From contig NC_049995.1 of the NCBI RefSeq assembly GCF_000003815.2, forward strand, positions 1,867,391 through 1,931,390: a stretch of DNA of 64,000 nucleotides, in the 5' to 3' direction. The notes beneath the pieces were generated by a model, which did no database searches, was not told the origin of the DNA, and was given only the letters and a program-made list of their open reading frames with translations. Source of the stretch: Branchiostoma floridae (Eukaryota > Chordata > Leptocardii > Amphioxiformes > Branchiostomatidae). The position numbers were made by a program, and so were the translations under genes. Below, piece after piece: positions 29,851 through 44,800 of this stretch (position 1 is its first letter; every line of letters starts with the position of its first letter).

Positions 29851-32800
29851 TGTTCCTTATTGTGTTCATGTTGAGGAGTTTTCTGGTCTTGCTGACATTG
29901 ATGAGTCATATCAATCTTCACAATTTCTAAGTTCCGCAAATGGAATAACCTCATAATCAGTCCTACAAATGCTGATAGTGGAAATGGTATCGCAACGGGA
30001 AATGTACCTTTTTGCTAAAAGTTGTACTTTTTTGCTAAAAGTTGTTTCTTTTATATTTCATTTTCTTTACTAAATCTAGGGACAGACACAGGTTGCTGTG
30101 TTGATACTTTATATGATTAGATACAACAGACCAAACAAAAAAGATGAAACAATAAAAGCATTCCGAAACGTTCTAAAGTTCATAACATAACTTTACACCT
30201 GACCTCTATTGGCACAATGAGTAATATTTGGTATGGAGAGTGTTCTCAGAATTAATAAACTACAAACAGTGCTTTCCTTATCATGTAGAAGGCCTTAAAG
30301 TCACACGCCAGTTTATTTAGGTTTTCAGTTCAAGGGCTTGGCACCCTCAACTCTCTTCCAGGGAATTATTCTGAAGCAAAATAAGCAATGACTGTCAGTG
30401 GAGTTTTGTTCTTACAGCACTACCAGACATTAGGAGAAATGTGAACGCAAACTCAGACCTTCGATACCATTAAGAAATTGTCACTTTTTTGCCTTCCTCT
30501 ACCATGGACCCTGACCACAGAAGAACCTGAAGTTTGTAGACATGTGAAATGTATGCAGTAATGCTTAGCCTGGGTACCATCCGGGTAGTGGTAGCTCTTG
30601 TGTTCTCTTCTGCAATAATAGCAGGGAAGCGACTGTATGCAGTGTATGAAAAATGTCGGAGAGAGAAGCGATTGTATGTAGCTTATAATAAACGTCGAAG
30701 TGAACTACTATCCGGATGTTATCCAGGTTAGCAATACCTAATATATGATACATCACACAAAATACCCAGGCTAGTAATGCCTATGATACATCATACAAAA
30801 CTGATGCAATAGTCCATGTATTGTGACGTATTGAGCATATGATTATTAGGCCGTGCGCATACATTTTAGGCTTCTATATTGATAGATTGATGTCACGATA
30901 TTGACAGAAATGCAGCTGACAACCGTCGATGTTACAGTTCCGATCTCATTTGCCAATATAACAGTTGCAGAGGGGAAATATGAAAAGTTTTAACGGGAAA
31001 ATTTGAGCAAATATCTGCATTTCCTCGCAAATTGTGTCTTTCTGGTGAAGTATTTTAATGTCTTCTAATTATGCAATGCATTAGCAGAAACATCTACAAG
31101 AAAACGTAAAGCCAGAAGATAGTACCACAGCAAAGCACCTCAAGTCAATAACGGTTCAACGGTTGTTTTTCTTTTAAATTGTAACCTTTGTCCTGACGGC
31201 CGCCATCATTCAGCCTCATCCAGGACTACGCTTTACATAGGACAATATACATGTATAAATGTAGTTATTACAAGGTGGAACAATGCGTTATATGCCGGGC
31301 TGGGGCGCAAGTACAATATTATTAAGGCAATGACTATTGTTGATAAATTTGCGGTTTATTCATAGCTACAATTTGCTCCCATGTTGTGATTCTCGTACTT
31401 CTTGTTTCTACCTGCTATCAACATCACGGCTGTGAAACTACAAAGTGATAAGCTTTTCCCTGTACCTCTTCTGCATAGTATGCCACCCTTGTGTTCTTCC
31501 CTCCTGGTGACTCAGACAAGAACCTATTTGAGGCTTCCAAATGGAATTGCCTCTAAAGGCATATCTTACGTGGTACCAATCCGTAATATGCTGTTCCAGT
31601 CAGATGTTTTGCCGCCATGTTTCAGACACACCGTGGCATGAATACTGTTTGCTGGATATTCACTTCTGGGTGTCGCCGCTCAGATTGGGCTGTTGTACGG
31701 TGTTGTTGATGGAGAGGCGCGCCGTGGTCCCGTCTGTACGGACTCCGTCATGGGTAAAGGACCATCCTGATAGTCTAACTGACATAAGATGGTGTTCTCA
31801 CACAGGAAGAACTTGTCTCCGACACAGAATCTATGATTACATCGCTGGCAGGCGAAGCAGTCCAGGTGATACACGTTGTTCCCTGCTCTCATCACGATCT
31901 CAAAGGCGGGAATAATTTTGGCACAAACCGCACATGACCCTGTGGTTCCAAACAATCTTAGATAATCTCGTCTGCAAAGTATGAGGTTCGCTTTGGTGAA
32001 GAGAGTGGAACCGACTTCTCCCAGACGGCATTCGCAACACGCACATTTTAGACAGTCCTCATGCCAAAACTGATCTAATGCTTTCAGTAGGTAGCGGTCT
32101 TTTATCTTCTTCTTACATCCCGCACAACCGTGGCGAACCACGGACTCACTAGGCTGTTCCATGCGGAGGAATGGCGAACCAGGTCCGAAAAGGAGTCCAA
32201 CTGGTATGCGGTGATGTTTTAGACGATGGTTCTGCATGCACTTTCTCGATAAGACTGCATAAACTAGCGCGCACATCCCTGCATATGACGGTTTCCCACG
32301 GCGTTATTAACAGGGGTAGAAATTAGCGTGTCCTGCGGTGGGGGGCTGGCACAGGTTGAACGCGGGGCGCTTTTCAATAAACCGAGAGCATTATTCAGTC
32401 CCGCTGAATGGTCTACATCAATCCCCCACACAATAGGGCGCGCTTATCACTCAAATGCAGACGGCGGTTTCGAGCGCGGGAAGAAAGGCGAGGAAATTAA
32501 AAGAGGGTGTGTTTGTAGCAGATAAGGAGCTCATGGCCCAGCTGCCTGCGCCAGGGTGATAGAAGCCATCTATCCGAAATACACTCACCGATTGTGCATG
32601 CCATTTCGCGTACACAGGGAAACCAGGAGGTTTAGTAATTTGTACTACTTGGGAAGTTCTGGTCAGGATTTGGCCGTCTCTACCCGAGAGGACTTGATTA
32701 GGGATGAAGGGATGTGCGGCTGCAGCCGCAAGGTCAGGGCAGGGGACGGAAGCGAGGGTCAGTACAGGAAACAGGAGGGACAGGGGAAGGGGACGGGCAG

Positions 32801-35800
32801 GGGGCAAGGGGTGGGGATGAGTACGGTTAGGGGATGGAAGGAAGGACATCTGATGGAAGAAGGAGGGAAAGCGAAATTGAAGGGGCAGGGGCCTGAGATG
32901 TCATGAATGGGACGGGGAGGGGTCTGGGGGGAAGGTAATAGGATAGGACGGGTGAGGAGAAACTACATATCTGTGCGTAGTAACCAACAGGCCCAAGTTT
33001 AATCTCAATGTTCATCTTTTACTTATGCTGAACATAAATATCCGGAAACACAAACAAGGAAGCAAGCACACCCACAACCACAACACACCCACAGACAAAT
33101 ACACGCAACACACACACACATCCACACACACAAACACACAACACTCAAGCACACAAACAGACATGCCCAAAGTATTCCTCCATTTTTCCACGGAGGTCAA
33201 ACTAAATTTTCTAGGACCATTCGTTTACTTGAACTACGTCAGCTTTCTTGAGGAATCTAATGAGCTTTGCTTTCGACAAAACAATGACAACACACACACA
33301 CACACATATGCGCACACACACACACACATACGCGCGCGCACACACAACAAAGCACAAGTACACATTTTTTACCACGTCATATTCTCCCTCGGTCAACAAA
33401 CTCCGGTTGGGTATACACATAACTTCGCTCCTCCTAGCCTTTAACGATTGTAGACATAGGGTTGTAAATCCACTGGAAAGATGGGTTTGGTCCCTTTGGT
33501 AATGTCCCGATAACCCTGCTGCACAACATTGACGGCCTCTCCCACAACTCTGCCACCGAACACCCAGCCAAGGTCGGCGGTGGGTTGGGAGCAGTCGGGT
33601 CAAGCCACCCCTTTATGGCGCCCACGTAACAACCATGTCACATCGTTAACTCCCAACAGAGCTGCAAATGCTGCGGGACCTACTCCCAACCACTCCCGAA
33701 CATCCCAATTCTAGACAAATGCTGCCAAATTCGTCCTGACTGATTCCCAAACTTGAAAGACACAACCAGCATTTTTCAAAAGAGGGACTTGAACTTTGTT
33801 TTTATTAATGAAAGCTCAAATCGGCCTGCAGGCCACTATTCATTGACGTCAATGAAAGGTCGAGTGCTATGGAGAGACTTTGTTAGTCGGCTTACCCCGC
33901 CCGCCAGGGACGACAGATGATGATGATGATGTTTGAGGTCATGAGGGAAGAGACCAGTGTCAGCCAAACTATATACTGTTTACATATTTAAAGACATTTA
34001 ATGTCCTAACTAGCGTTCTACATACCAATTTAATTTCGCGGTAACACCATCGACTGCGATCTAATACCTTTATAGAAAAATGTTCGCGGTGGATTTAAGT
34101 TCGCGGTAAAGTGGTCGCCGAGAAAACCGCGAACATTAATCCACCGCGAACATTTCTGCATTTACAGTATATACTGTTTACATATTTAAAGACATTTAAT
34201 GTCCTAACTAGCGTTCTACATACCAATGATCATGATGATCCATCAACACGTTCATGTAAATGAGGTCATCATTTCCATAATTAACGTGTAAGTTGGATTT
34301 ATGAACTTTCTCAATTAACTATGCAAATTAGTTGCTGATTTGCATAATTAGTATTAAATTATGTAAGTCATCACTTAGGCTATCTACATATCAAAAATCA
34401 TGACCATCCGTCAACATGTTCTCAAGTTATTCTCGTCCAAATTTTGAACGAAGGAAATTTGTGCCTGAAGTTCCAAAAAAAGCCGCTAGGGGGTCCAAAC
34501 TCACAGCACTTAGCACATAGCACATAGCAGGGACATTTTTGTCAAAAACTTCTGAAGAGGATAACTCAAGAACTCAACGGATTTTCATGATTATTGGTAA
34601 GTAGGTGCCTTAGATAATATTGTACAAAATAGAATACTAATTCTGCAAAATAGAAATACTTTTGCATACTTAATGAGAATATCCTATCATAGCATTTTTT
34701 TCAATGTATCTGTTGTCCCGGATATCATATGGTTATGACATTAGGTGGTAGATAGCTTTCAGCGTCAGGATAGAGTGAACCAAGTTTCAGCCCCCTAACA
34801 TGTAATTTTTGAACTGCAGGGCGAAATTATGCAAGTTAGCTGTTAATTTGCATAATTAGTATCTCATTATGTAAGTCTTCACTTAGGCTATCTACATACC
34901 AAAAATCATGACGATCCGTCAACACGTTGTCGAGTTATTCTCGTCCAAAGTTTGAAAGGAAACTGGCACCTGCAGTTCTAAAAAGCCAAACGTACAGCAC
35001 TTATTCTCTGCCCTCACGACTATCTACCACTTAAAATCACGACCAGAACACGAGATGTTAAAAATTAAAGATCCGCTGCAGTACCTTAGCAAGCCGCTAG
35101 GGGGCCTATCATCGAACTTGACCTTCGTTTTTTTTACCCCTACCCACCTACCAAATATAATAATTTTTTAAAATCCATTTTGCAGTGGGATCATGTTTTT
35201 TATAGGTCATTTTTTTGCAAAAGGTTGATGTGGAACAATACATTTTTGCATTGAGATGGAGTTAATTGAAATATGCTCACAAGCAAATGTCGGTTTTCAA
35301 AAAGTGAAAAAACAACTACACCTTCCATTAAAGATTTAATTACTATGAAGCCATTCAACAATTTCCAGTACAATAACTAAGTCTAAGTACCATTATATAC
35401 CGTGACCAACAGCAATAATGGTCAACACACCTATTGTCCTGGTCAACACACCTATGTTCCTGCTCAACACACCAACTCCAGTTGCGCGACACATTTACTT
35501 TTTTTTCTGCGGCACACTAACAATTTTTGCGCAACACATTTCATTTTATTTTTTTCACATCTTTGTCTAAGCTACCTACTTCCAAAATCATGAAAATCAT
35601 TGATCTTGATTCATATTGTTCGGAATTTTTTTTACAAACATGCCCCTACAATTCAAGAACTAAATAGGTCCAAACTGATGAAAATCATTGATCTTGATTC
35701 ATAAACTTCGGAATTTTTTTACAAAAATGCCCCTACAATTCAAAAACTAAATAGATGCTGGTGGGTTTAGACTTATGTCACTTCTTTCCGAGCACGAGAT

Positions 35801-38800
35801 ATCAGAACCAGAAGTCCCTTTCTTGCAGTACCAATGGAGGCCGCTGGGGGCTTTAAATTGAATCATTTCCAGTTTTCCTCACACCTTACCAACACAGCAA
35901 ATATGAAACGAATCCGTTTACAGACTGATAAACATTACTGAAAATATAGTTCATGAAATTAATTAAACCTGCTGGCATCACCAGAAATGGCAAAAGGCAG
36001 TCGACCAAAAGGTAGTGGCAAAACGTTTATTTACTGATTTTTAAAAAAAATTTCTGTCCTTTTATCCAGGGTTCCCCAGCTTAGCGATTGACACTACTTT
36101 GCGTTCGTACCATAAGTTTTTGAAGAGATTTATTTCATTTTTTTCTACCCCAATTGCCTTCGCTAACGAATAACGTGCGTTAGATGGGTGGAAAAAGATA
36201 TTGATAGTATGAACGACGTAGATCCCATCGAATCTTCTTCTTTCCCAGGGGTAGTCTCTAACAGTACCAAGGTGGAGCGAGCCGTGCAAGCAGCCATCGC
36301 ACTAGTCAACGACAATCCTCAGGATTTTCCAGGAGTCATGATAGAGCTCAAGCATCAAACTGTCACCGATGGAACCGCCTTCAGCGTTCAGCAAGCAGGT
36401 CAGTTTGTATGAAACGTCCTCTAGACATGCCAGGAGTGATTCAATAAATCACTCAAGGTATACACACATACATTGTTACATAAACCTCAACCTTTGTAGA
36501 AAATTACTTGGGCTTCCTTATCCACTAGATAAGGGTACTAAGGTAAAGTGTTGTCACATCGAATGAACGAAGTCCCTCGTGCACGTCTACGCGTTTATAT
36601 TTAATCAGACTTGCAAACTGTTGTGAGTTTTTGATACAGTGCTGAGTGTTACCCACCAACGGGGAGAGGGCATAAGCACGGAATTTAGCACATAGATACA
36701 TGTAAGTTATGGAGCCGATATTATGTCTCAGTGGTCTTCTGAACTTTAGAAAGACTATAGCAGGAACTTCTGTTTTTGGATAAAATGGTCTATACAAACT
36801 CTTATTGGGTAAGTACATCTGTACATTTTTTGTGTGTTGGAAACTACAGTTCAACTTGTTCCAGGGTTAATTAAGTCCTGCTGTTAGAGATACAGGAGAT
36901 GTCGCGGGGGCGGATGTCCCTGTAACTCAAACAGGAGACAATTAAGTCATTTGCATCAACTTTGTCTTGACTTGTCTTAAGCCCTGATTACACATAACCG
37001 AACGTGGCCTCCCGACTCTCTCTCAACTAGTTTCCAACCTACCTACGACTCACCCAAGGTCTTAGGTCTTAGACCGGTGTACCGAAAGTGCGAAAAGGAA
37101 CAAAAAGGAGCGAAAAGGAACGAAAAGGAGCGAAAAGGAACGAAAAAGAACGAAAAGGAACGAAAGGGAACGAAAAGGAACGAAGAGGAAAGTACCGAAA
37201 GTGCGAAAAGGAACGAAAAGGAGAATAACGAAAGTGCGAAAAGGAACGAAAAGGAACAAAAAGATCGGATAGGAACGAAAAGGAAAGTACCGAAAGTGCG
37301 AAAAGGAACAAAAAGGAACGAAGAATGAAGCAAACTAGAGTTCGGCGACCTCATACCTCCATGAATATTTAGAGCTTTTGTCAATTTCATGCAAATGACT
37401 TAACATTCACATGATTTATGCATGGTGTTGTTCATTATTGAATAACGTACAGTACACATGTCACAAGTAAAATTCCCAATTCAGATCATTAATCATTAGG
37501 TTGTTTTGCAATTTTTGCATAAATTATGCAAATAAGTTCTACTTTTGCATATTTGATATCTGCATATGTTCCACCGATTATAATTAACAAGTGTTACATT
37601 TATCGAAGTCCAGTTATTGTAAACAATGGAATTATACAATTTCCTCATTAATTATGCAAATGGGTCCTCATTTGCATAAATGCATATCATTATTTGGCAT
37701 AATTAGTATCTTATCTTGTACAACATTGTCTAAGGTACCTACATACCAAAAATTATGAAAATCCGTTGTTATCTTCTTGAGTTTTCCTCGTCAGAACTTT
37801 TTGACAAAAATGCCCCTGCTATCCCAAAACTAGACACTAGGTGGCCCAAACTTATGTCCTGAGCACAAGTGCTATCTAACACCTCAAAATCGTGACCACA
37901 GCATGTTCAGAACACGAGGTAGCAAACCCGGAAGTTGGAGCAGTACCAAGGGAAGTCACTAGGGGGCCCAAAATCTAATCATTTCCAGCTTTCATAACAC
38001 ACTACCAACACATCAAGTATGCAATTCACCCTGACGTTCTTAAGTTATCTTGTTTACACACAGACACACAGACAGATAAACGCAGGGTAAACTAGAGTTC
38101 GGCGACCTCATACCTCCATGAACGTTTAGAGCTTTTGTGAATTTCATGCAATTGACTAACACATTAACATAATTTATGCATGGTGTTATTCATCATTGAC
38201 TAACATACACATGTCAAAATACATAGAAAAAACTGCTATGATAGAATATTCTCATTAATTATGCAAATGTACGCCTATTTTGCATGATTAGTATCTTACC
38301 TTGTACAACATTGTCTAAGGTACCTACATACCAAAAATCATGAAAATCCGTTGTTCCCTTCTTCAGTTATCCTCTTCAGAAGTTTTTGACAAAAATGCCC
38401 CTGCTATCCCAAAACTAGACGCTAGGGAGCACAAACTTATGTCCTTTCTTCCTGAGCACAAGAGCTATCTAACACTTAAAAATCGTGACCGTAGCATGTT
38501 CAGAACACCGAGATAGCAAAACCGGAAGTTGAGCTGCAGTACCAAGGGGAGCCGCTAGGGGGCCCAAAATCTAATCATTTCCAGCTTTCATCACACACTA
38601 CCAACACACCAAGTATGAAACCAATCCACCCAGCCATTCTTGAGTTATCTTGTTTACACACACACACACAAACACACACACAAACGCAGGGTAAACTAGA
38701 GTTCGGCGACCCCATACCTCCATGAAAATTTAGAGCTTTCGTAAATTTCATGCAATTGACTAAGACATTAACATAATTTATGCATGGTGTTGTTCATCAT

Positions 38801-41800
38801 TGACAAACGTACACATGTCACAATTATAAAATTCCCATTATTAATCATGAAGCGGTTTTGCAATTTTTACATAAATTATGCAAATAAGTTCCCCATTACC
38901 ATATTTGATATCTGCTTATATTCCACCTATCATAATTAACATGTGTTACATTTATTGAAGTCCAGTTATTGCAAACAATGGAATTATACAATTTCCTCAT
39001 TAATTATGCAAATTAAGTCCTCACTTGCATAACATGTATATCATTATGAACATCTTTGCCTAAGGTACCCGCATGTCTAATATGATGCCAATCCATCAAT
39101 CCTTTCTGCAGTTATCCTCTTTGGAGTGTCTTGACAAAAATGCCCCTGCAGTTCCCAAATTAAATGTTAGGGGGCTGAAACTTGCCCCACTTTGTCATGA
39201 CACTAAAAGCTATCTACCACCCAAATTTGAAGACCATATCACGTCCAAGACAAGAGATACATAGAAAAAACTGCTATGATTTAATGTTGTCATTAATTAT
39301 GCAAATTTGCTCCTATTTTGCATAATTAGTATTTCATTTTGTACAACATTGTCTGAGGTACCTACATACCAAAAAGTATGAAAATCCGTTGTTCCCTTCT
39401 TGAGTTATCCTCTTCAGAAGTTTTTGACATAAATGCCCCTGCTATCCCAAAACTAGACGCTAGGGGGCCCAAACTTATGTCACTTCTTCCTGAGCACAAG
39501 AGCTATCTAAAACTCAAAAATCGTGACCATAGCATGTTTAGAACACCGAAATAGCAAAACCGGAAGTTGCGCTGCAGTACCAAGGGGAGCCGCTAGAGGG
39601 CCCAAAATCTAATCATTTCCAGCTTTCATCAAACACTACCAACACAGTAAGTATGAAAGCAATCCACCCAGCCGTTCTTGAGTTATCTTGTTTACACACA
39701 CACACACACACAAACACACAGACAGACACACAAACGCAGGGTAAAATATAACCTCCATGACATTTCATGGAGGTAATAAATATAACCTCCATGACATTTC
39801 ATGGAGGTAAATATAACCTCCATGACATTTCATGGAGGTAATTATAATCAGTTGTGTTGGACGGACGTTGAACGTGCTCCGTCCATTTGTAAAGGGGGCA
39901 GATTTTCTAGTCTCTACCAGACTCGATGGAACAAATAGCAGGTAGGCTCTTGGACTCGATATGGCGAAATGCGAAGCGCGACCATCGCCATGACAAACGC
40001 ATCTACCCAAGTGGCCTCACGAGCTTCGCCCTGGCACCCAGCCCTAATGTGGCGTGGTAGAACAAGCATATTTTCCTTCGTACCTTGTTGAAATATAAGA
40101 GAGTGAAAAGACACTACAAATGTTAGTTAGCAATGGATTAATGTATAATTAGTTGTAGTAATTTGTATATCATTGCTAGTCCCCGTATGGTTTTGTGAGT
40201 AAGCCTTTGAATATGTACATATTTAGTTAGTCCTTCCTCTACGGCTCTAGTTGAAGATATCTCTTACAAACGTGTTGTTAGATATTGAGAGCTCGGTTAA
40301 TACCCCCGTCACATGATGTTCGATCTTCGGACGTACTTCGCGATCGCAAGAAGGTCGGCTGATTTTAAGATCTTAAGATGGTCTTGCGTATTTTTCGCCC
40401 CAAAACTGCCCCCCTCACATATATGCGAGGCTCGTGCGATCGTCTGTGAATAAATCTATGATAATGAACCTCCCACGATCTCTTTCCCGCGGACAAGGTA
40501 ACACAAAACGTTCCTCACAGAAAGGCAAGATATCAATAAATGTTGTTTCTTTTGTTGTCGTAATCTTTTTAACCACTTAATGGAATGTGCGGGCATACTA
40601 GAAATGACGAAAGAAAAGAAATTGTGTCACAAAGACAGCCTGCGTACTGCCACAGGGGCCACAATGTCAGAATTACCCTCACATTCCCAAACATTCAATA
40701 TTTATAAACAAACGGAAGTCGGGCGAACGTCGTCCGAACGTCGCCCGACTGACGGGCGTTCGCCATCCAATTTGCGCTCGATGATTAATAACTAGGTCTG
40801 TGCTGGATTGACGCATGACTATCAATCGAATGTCGACCGATACCCTTGCGAGGTACGCACGATTTGCACGCACGATCTGCGACTCCTTAACGAGCTCTGC
40901 GATCTCAGAGATCTCCTGCGACTTGTCGCTTATGTTAAGAACATGTTTCGCTGCATCGCAGAGAATCCCTACTCTAAAGGCCTAAATTTTGCAGTAACAC
41001 CTAACATGATCCCCAGCATCGACATTGTCCCAGAAACTAAGCCAGCAATCCATCGGGCCCGTATGCCACAGAGACAGGCTGAAGCCTTACGCGCCAAAGT
41101 AGCTACCACTTTGAAAGTTTCAAATCCTCTCACCAATAACATCACTCGGGAAGAACAACCTGCTCTCAAAGATTTGGCCATCAATGAAGACATAGTGATT
41201 CTGCCGACAGACAAGGGCAGATGTACAGTAGCTGATCAGCCTTTTCTGGCGTAATGGTTTGCACGTTGGATTTGTAGCCTGCCCACCCTGGTTCGATCAC
41301 GGGTGTCGGCATGTTTGTTTCTTCCTGTTTTCTTCTGTTACTACTCGCCCCTCTACTTTCTACAATACTTTCAAGGACACTCCCCCACTCAACTGGTTTC
41401 ACTTTGTGGGTGACACTTACTGCAGACTAAAACAGAGCTGATGACTTCTTTGACCACATCAACTAAGTCCAACCAAGAACATCACGTTCACAATTAGTCA
41501 AGTCTTGACAACATCCTCCCCTTCCTACATACCAAAACCATCGTTGAGAAGGACGACAGCCTTCAATTCAAAGTGTACAGGAAACCGACGCACACTGACC
41601 AGCACCTGGCCGCTGACTCTTACCACCCTTTGGAACACAAACTGGCAGTAATAAGAACCCTTTCCCACCGGGCAGACAGCATCGCTTCCTTTGACAAGCC
41701 AAAACAGAGGGACACAAACGAAGTGCCTTGGCCAAATGTGGCTACCAAACAAGTGGACCTTCAACAAAGCCCTCAAACACTCGGACCACTCTTAGAAAAC

Positions 41801-44800
41801 TCTCAAGTGCACACCATTGAACGACAGAAAAAAAGTCAACATTACCATCCCCTACGTCCAAGGAGTTTCGGAAAAACGGAGACGGATCTTCCAAAACTTC
41901 AACATCGCCACTAACTCCAAACCTCCCTCAACCCTCCGACACAAATTGGTACATCCAAAAGACAGACCACGGAAAGGTATCAAGGCCAATGTAATCTACA
42001 GACTCAAATGTGAAAAATCCAACTGCAACATTACGTACATTGGTGAGACCAGACGGCCATTAAAGGCAACGTACAAAGAATATATTGCAAACCCACCGCT
42101 AACGGCTACTCCTCTGCCATTTTAAGCGCCTAAATCATAACCAGGGACACTCCTGTAACCTCCAATCCACCAATATCCTAGACGTCGGGCGTGGCGTCGG
42201 GCGTGGCGTAACTGGTAGAGCGTTCGGCTCGGAATCTATAGGTCCTGAGTTCGATCCCCGACGTTGTGCTCTTGGGAAAGGCACTTTACACGACCTTCCT
42301 CGCGTCACCCAGGTGAAAAAAAGCAAAAGTCTGTACGATCCACTGTCGATCTTAACATCGGCCGACCTTCCAGCGATCGCGAAGTACGCCCGAAGATCGT
42401 CCACAATGTGACAGGGGTATAACAAAAACTCTTTTCTTTTGGGCTGTAACTGGCCCCTTCTCATAGGCAGTCGGCCGGATGTTGATCGGGTTGATATAAG
42501 CGAGATTTAACCAGACTAGTATTAACCTAGTCATACATGAAACCTAATAGTTAATGACTGTTTGTAGGGGTTTGGCCTTTCATTGTCATCATCACTGGCA
42601 CCGGCAACACTCGATGCATGGCATGCCATGGCTTCAATAAGGGCGCAGATGGTGTTTTTAAAGCCATACTGTACTCCAGAGGAGAGTGTTCCAGTTCTGC
42701 TAGTAATATTTTTCTGAATCCCAAAATGTTATTGTATCGACCACTAGACATTGAACCTGGACAAGAGACCAGTTGCATTATAAAGCAGTAACCCCCTGAG
42801 TACCCTCCAATCAAATTACAGCCAGGTGTAACACATTATAATGCGAACAACCATTGGGCAAACTTCAACTTGGCAGCTCTTAAGAAATATTTGGGTGAGC
42901 TTGAAAATTACTTTTGCAATGTGTTTCTGGATACTTGTTTGACTACTTGTAGCCTTAATAGCTTTATGTCCCATTTGCTTTTGGTAAAAAAATGGGCTTT
43001 GATGTTTGTCATTCATCCCATTGAAACCCATACTTAAGAATTGAAAAAAGGGCCTTCATAAAAAGTGGCAGCTCTTAAGAAATCGAGGTCCGATCTTAAA
43101 ATCAATGCTTGCAGCATGTGTGTGAACAGTAGTTCATCATTTTCCATTCTTAGCAATCTAATTCTTCTATTTATTTAACCCAAAAGTTGACCTGGAACTT
43201 TAGTAATTATCCAATAGGAACTAATAGTTAAGGCATTATTCCCATCATGCATCACACCCAATGGGTCTGAATTATCTAACAACAAAGACAGAGAGGCGAG
43301 TTTGGCCAAAAAGAGGGAAAAGTTCTTTAATGCAGATTCACTTTTCCAAACAAACGCCGGTTTACTTCTCCGAAGTCATGTCTTAAAACCTTATGATTAT
43401 TTACTAAAGTTTAACTAAGGTGGCGCTGGGGTGGTGGTGGGTTGAGGGATGACTAATCAGAGACGTCCACACTCCCCTGCGGACAGGGAACGAAAGAAAG
43501 AGAGCAGGAGATCACGTGATGAAAACGAATCACATGACCCACACCAGAGGGCCGAACCAAGTCTTTTGCTGGTTGCCAATTAATCGAAATCTCCCCATGG
43601 GAAGAATTTCTCCCAAATTATCTAACAACAAAGACAGAGAGGCGAGTTTGGCCAAAAAGAGGGAAAAGTTCTTTAATGCAGATTCACTTTTCCAAACAAA
43701 CGCCAAAGAAAACGGCCAAACCTCCTGACAAAATAAATAAAATCAAAAGAAAAGAAATTAAAGACAAACCCTGACCTCCCCAGCACCACAATAACTGCAG
43801 ACCTTGCAAGGCAAAATTGAACATGGATAACAATACTACTCTAGCGTAAAGTGACCATCTCGGTAACAGTAACAAGATAACAGTATCAACAAGTAACATT
43901 CTGCTATACAGATATTTTCCGCAGTAACAAGAAAACCATATAACAACTAGCAATCCAACGTACGGATATAACTCACCATTCTAGTGCAGAGCTTTAAACG
44001 TGTCTCTAATGGAACTTTAAGGTACAGTAAATAGGCATCAGACTTCCAGTCGCCTTGAATACGAATAAGGTCTACTGGCACACCGGCACGAAAGGCAAAC
44101 GAGGCTCCTCCCCGTCTGCCACTATGCAAAGAATAACTGCTGGGATCTAAACCAGCTCTAACTAGAACTCTCTTAAACACTCTGTCAAATACATTCTGAG
44201 TCAGAGGTACAAAGGTAGCGTTGTGTGGAACGACAAATGCAGCCTTAGTATTCGTGTTCTTGTTGAGTTTTACCATGTTGCGAAAAGCCATGACCGGGCA
44301 CAATGGCGAGTCAGGCATCCGGATTACTGGCACGTACAACAAACGTTCTGCCGACTGTAATGTCTTTGACCACCGTATTCGTACAAGTAATACCTCTTTA
44401 TGAACAACAAAATCATCCATAATAAATTGTCTGTCTGGATTGAAAGTACTCTTCCCTAGAAAATTTGACATGCGTTGAAATGTAAAGAAACTTAATAAAA
44501 TAATAGTCCATATTGTCGCATGCAACGGATCAGAAACGTCCAATTGTTCGTAGATCTTCAACAATACTGCCGGGGTGAAGGGTAACTTCTGTCTAGGTGT
44601 ATGCTGCATCTGTTTGCTTAGTCCTCGTTGTAGTAATCCCAGGTCCATCGACTCGAAGGCAGTAATGTCCCAACCGAACAGCGTGTGTAGAGTCTTAATG
44701 CCGCTGATGTAATTCCTAATGGCTGCTGGTGCTCGGAAAGAACGGCTCAGGAACTGAGAAAATGTCTCGAGTGTGTCCACTGTTGCTGGGAACGGAGTTA

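Larger units (their letters stand above)
40300..42420. mobile_element. ATACCCCC-end MITE, interrupted by a Penelope-like remnant and a SINE
   Basis: The left end ATACCCCCGTCACATGATGT and right end, inverted, ATACCCCTGTCACATTGTGG continue into long matching arms (GATCTTCGGACGTACTTCGC, GATCGCAAGAAGGTCGGC). Intact relatives at 49130-49944 (815 bp) and 59764-60310 show that 40958-42330 is later insertion. Target duplications are not clear. Confidence 0.75.

Noticed and set aside
33194-33444. Histidine-threonine-rich open frames
   Set aside because: They come from CA microsatellites.
37043-37390. Repetitive open frames in the GAACGAAAAG region
   Set aside because: Low-complexity purine minisatellite; no conserved domain and frames open on both strands.
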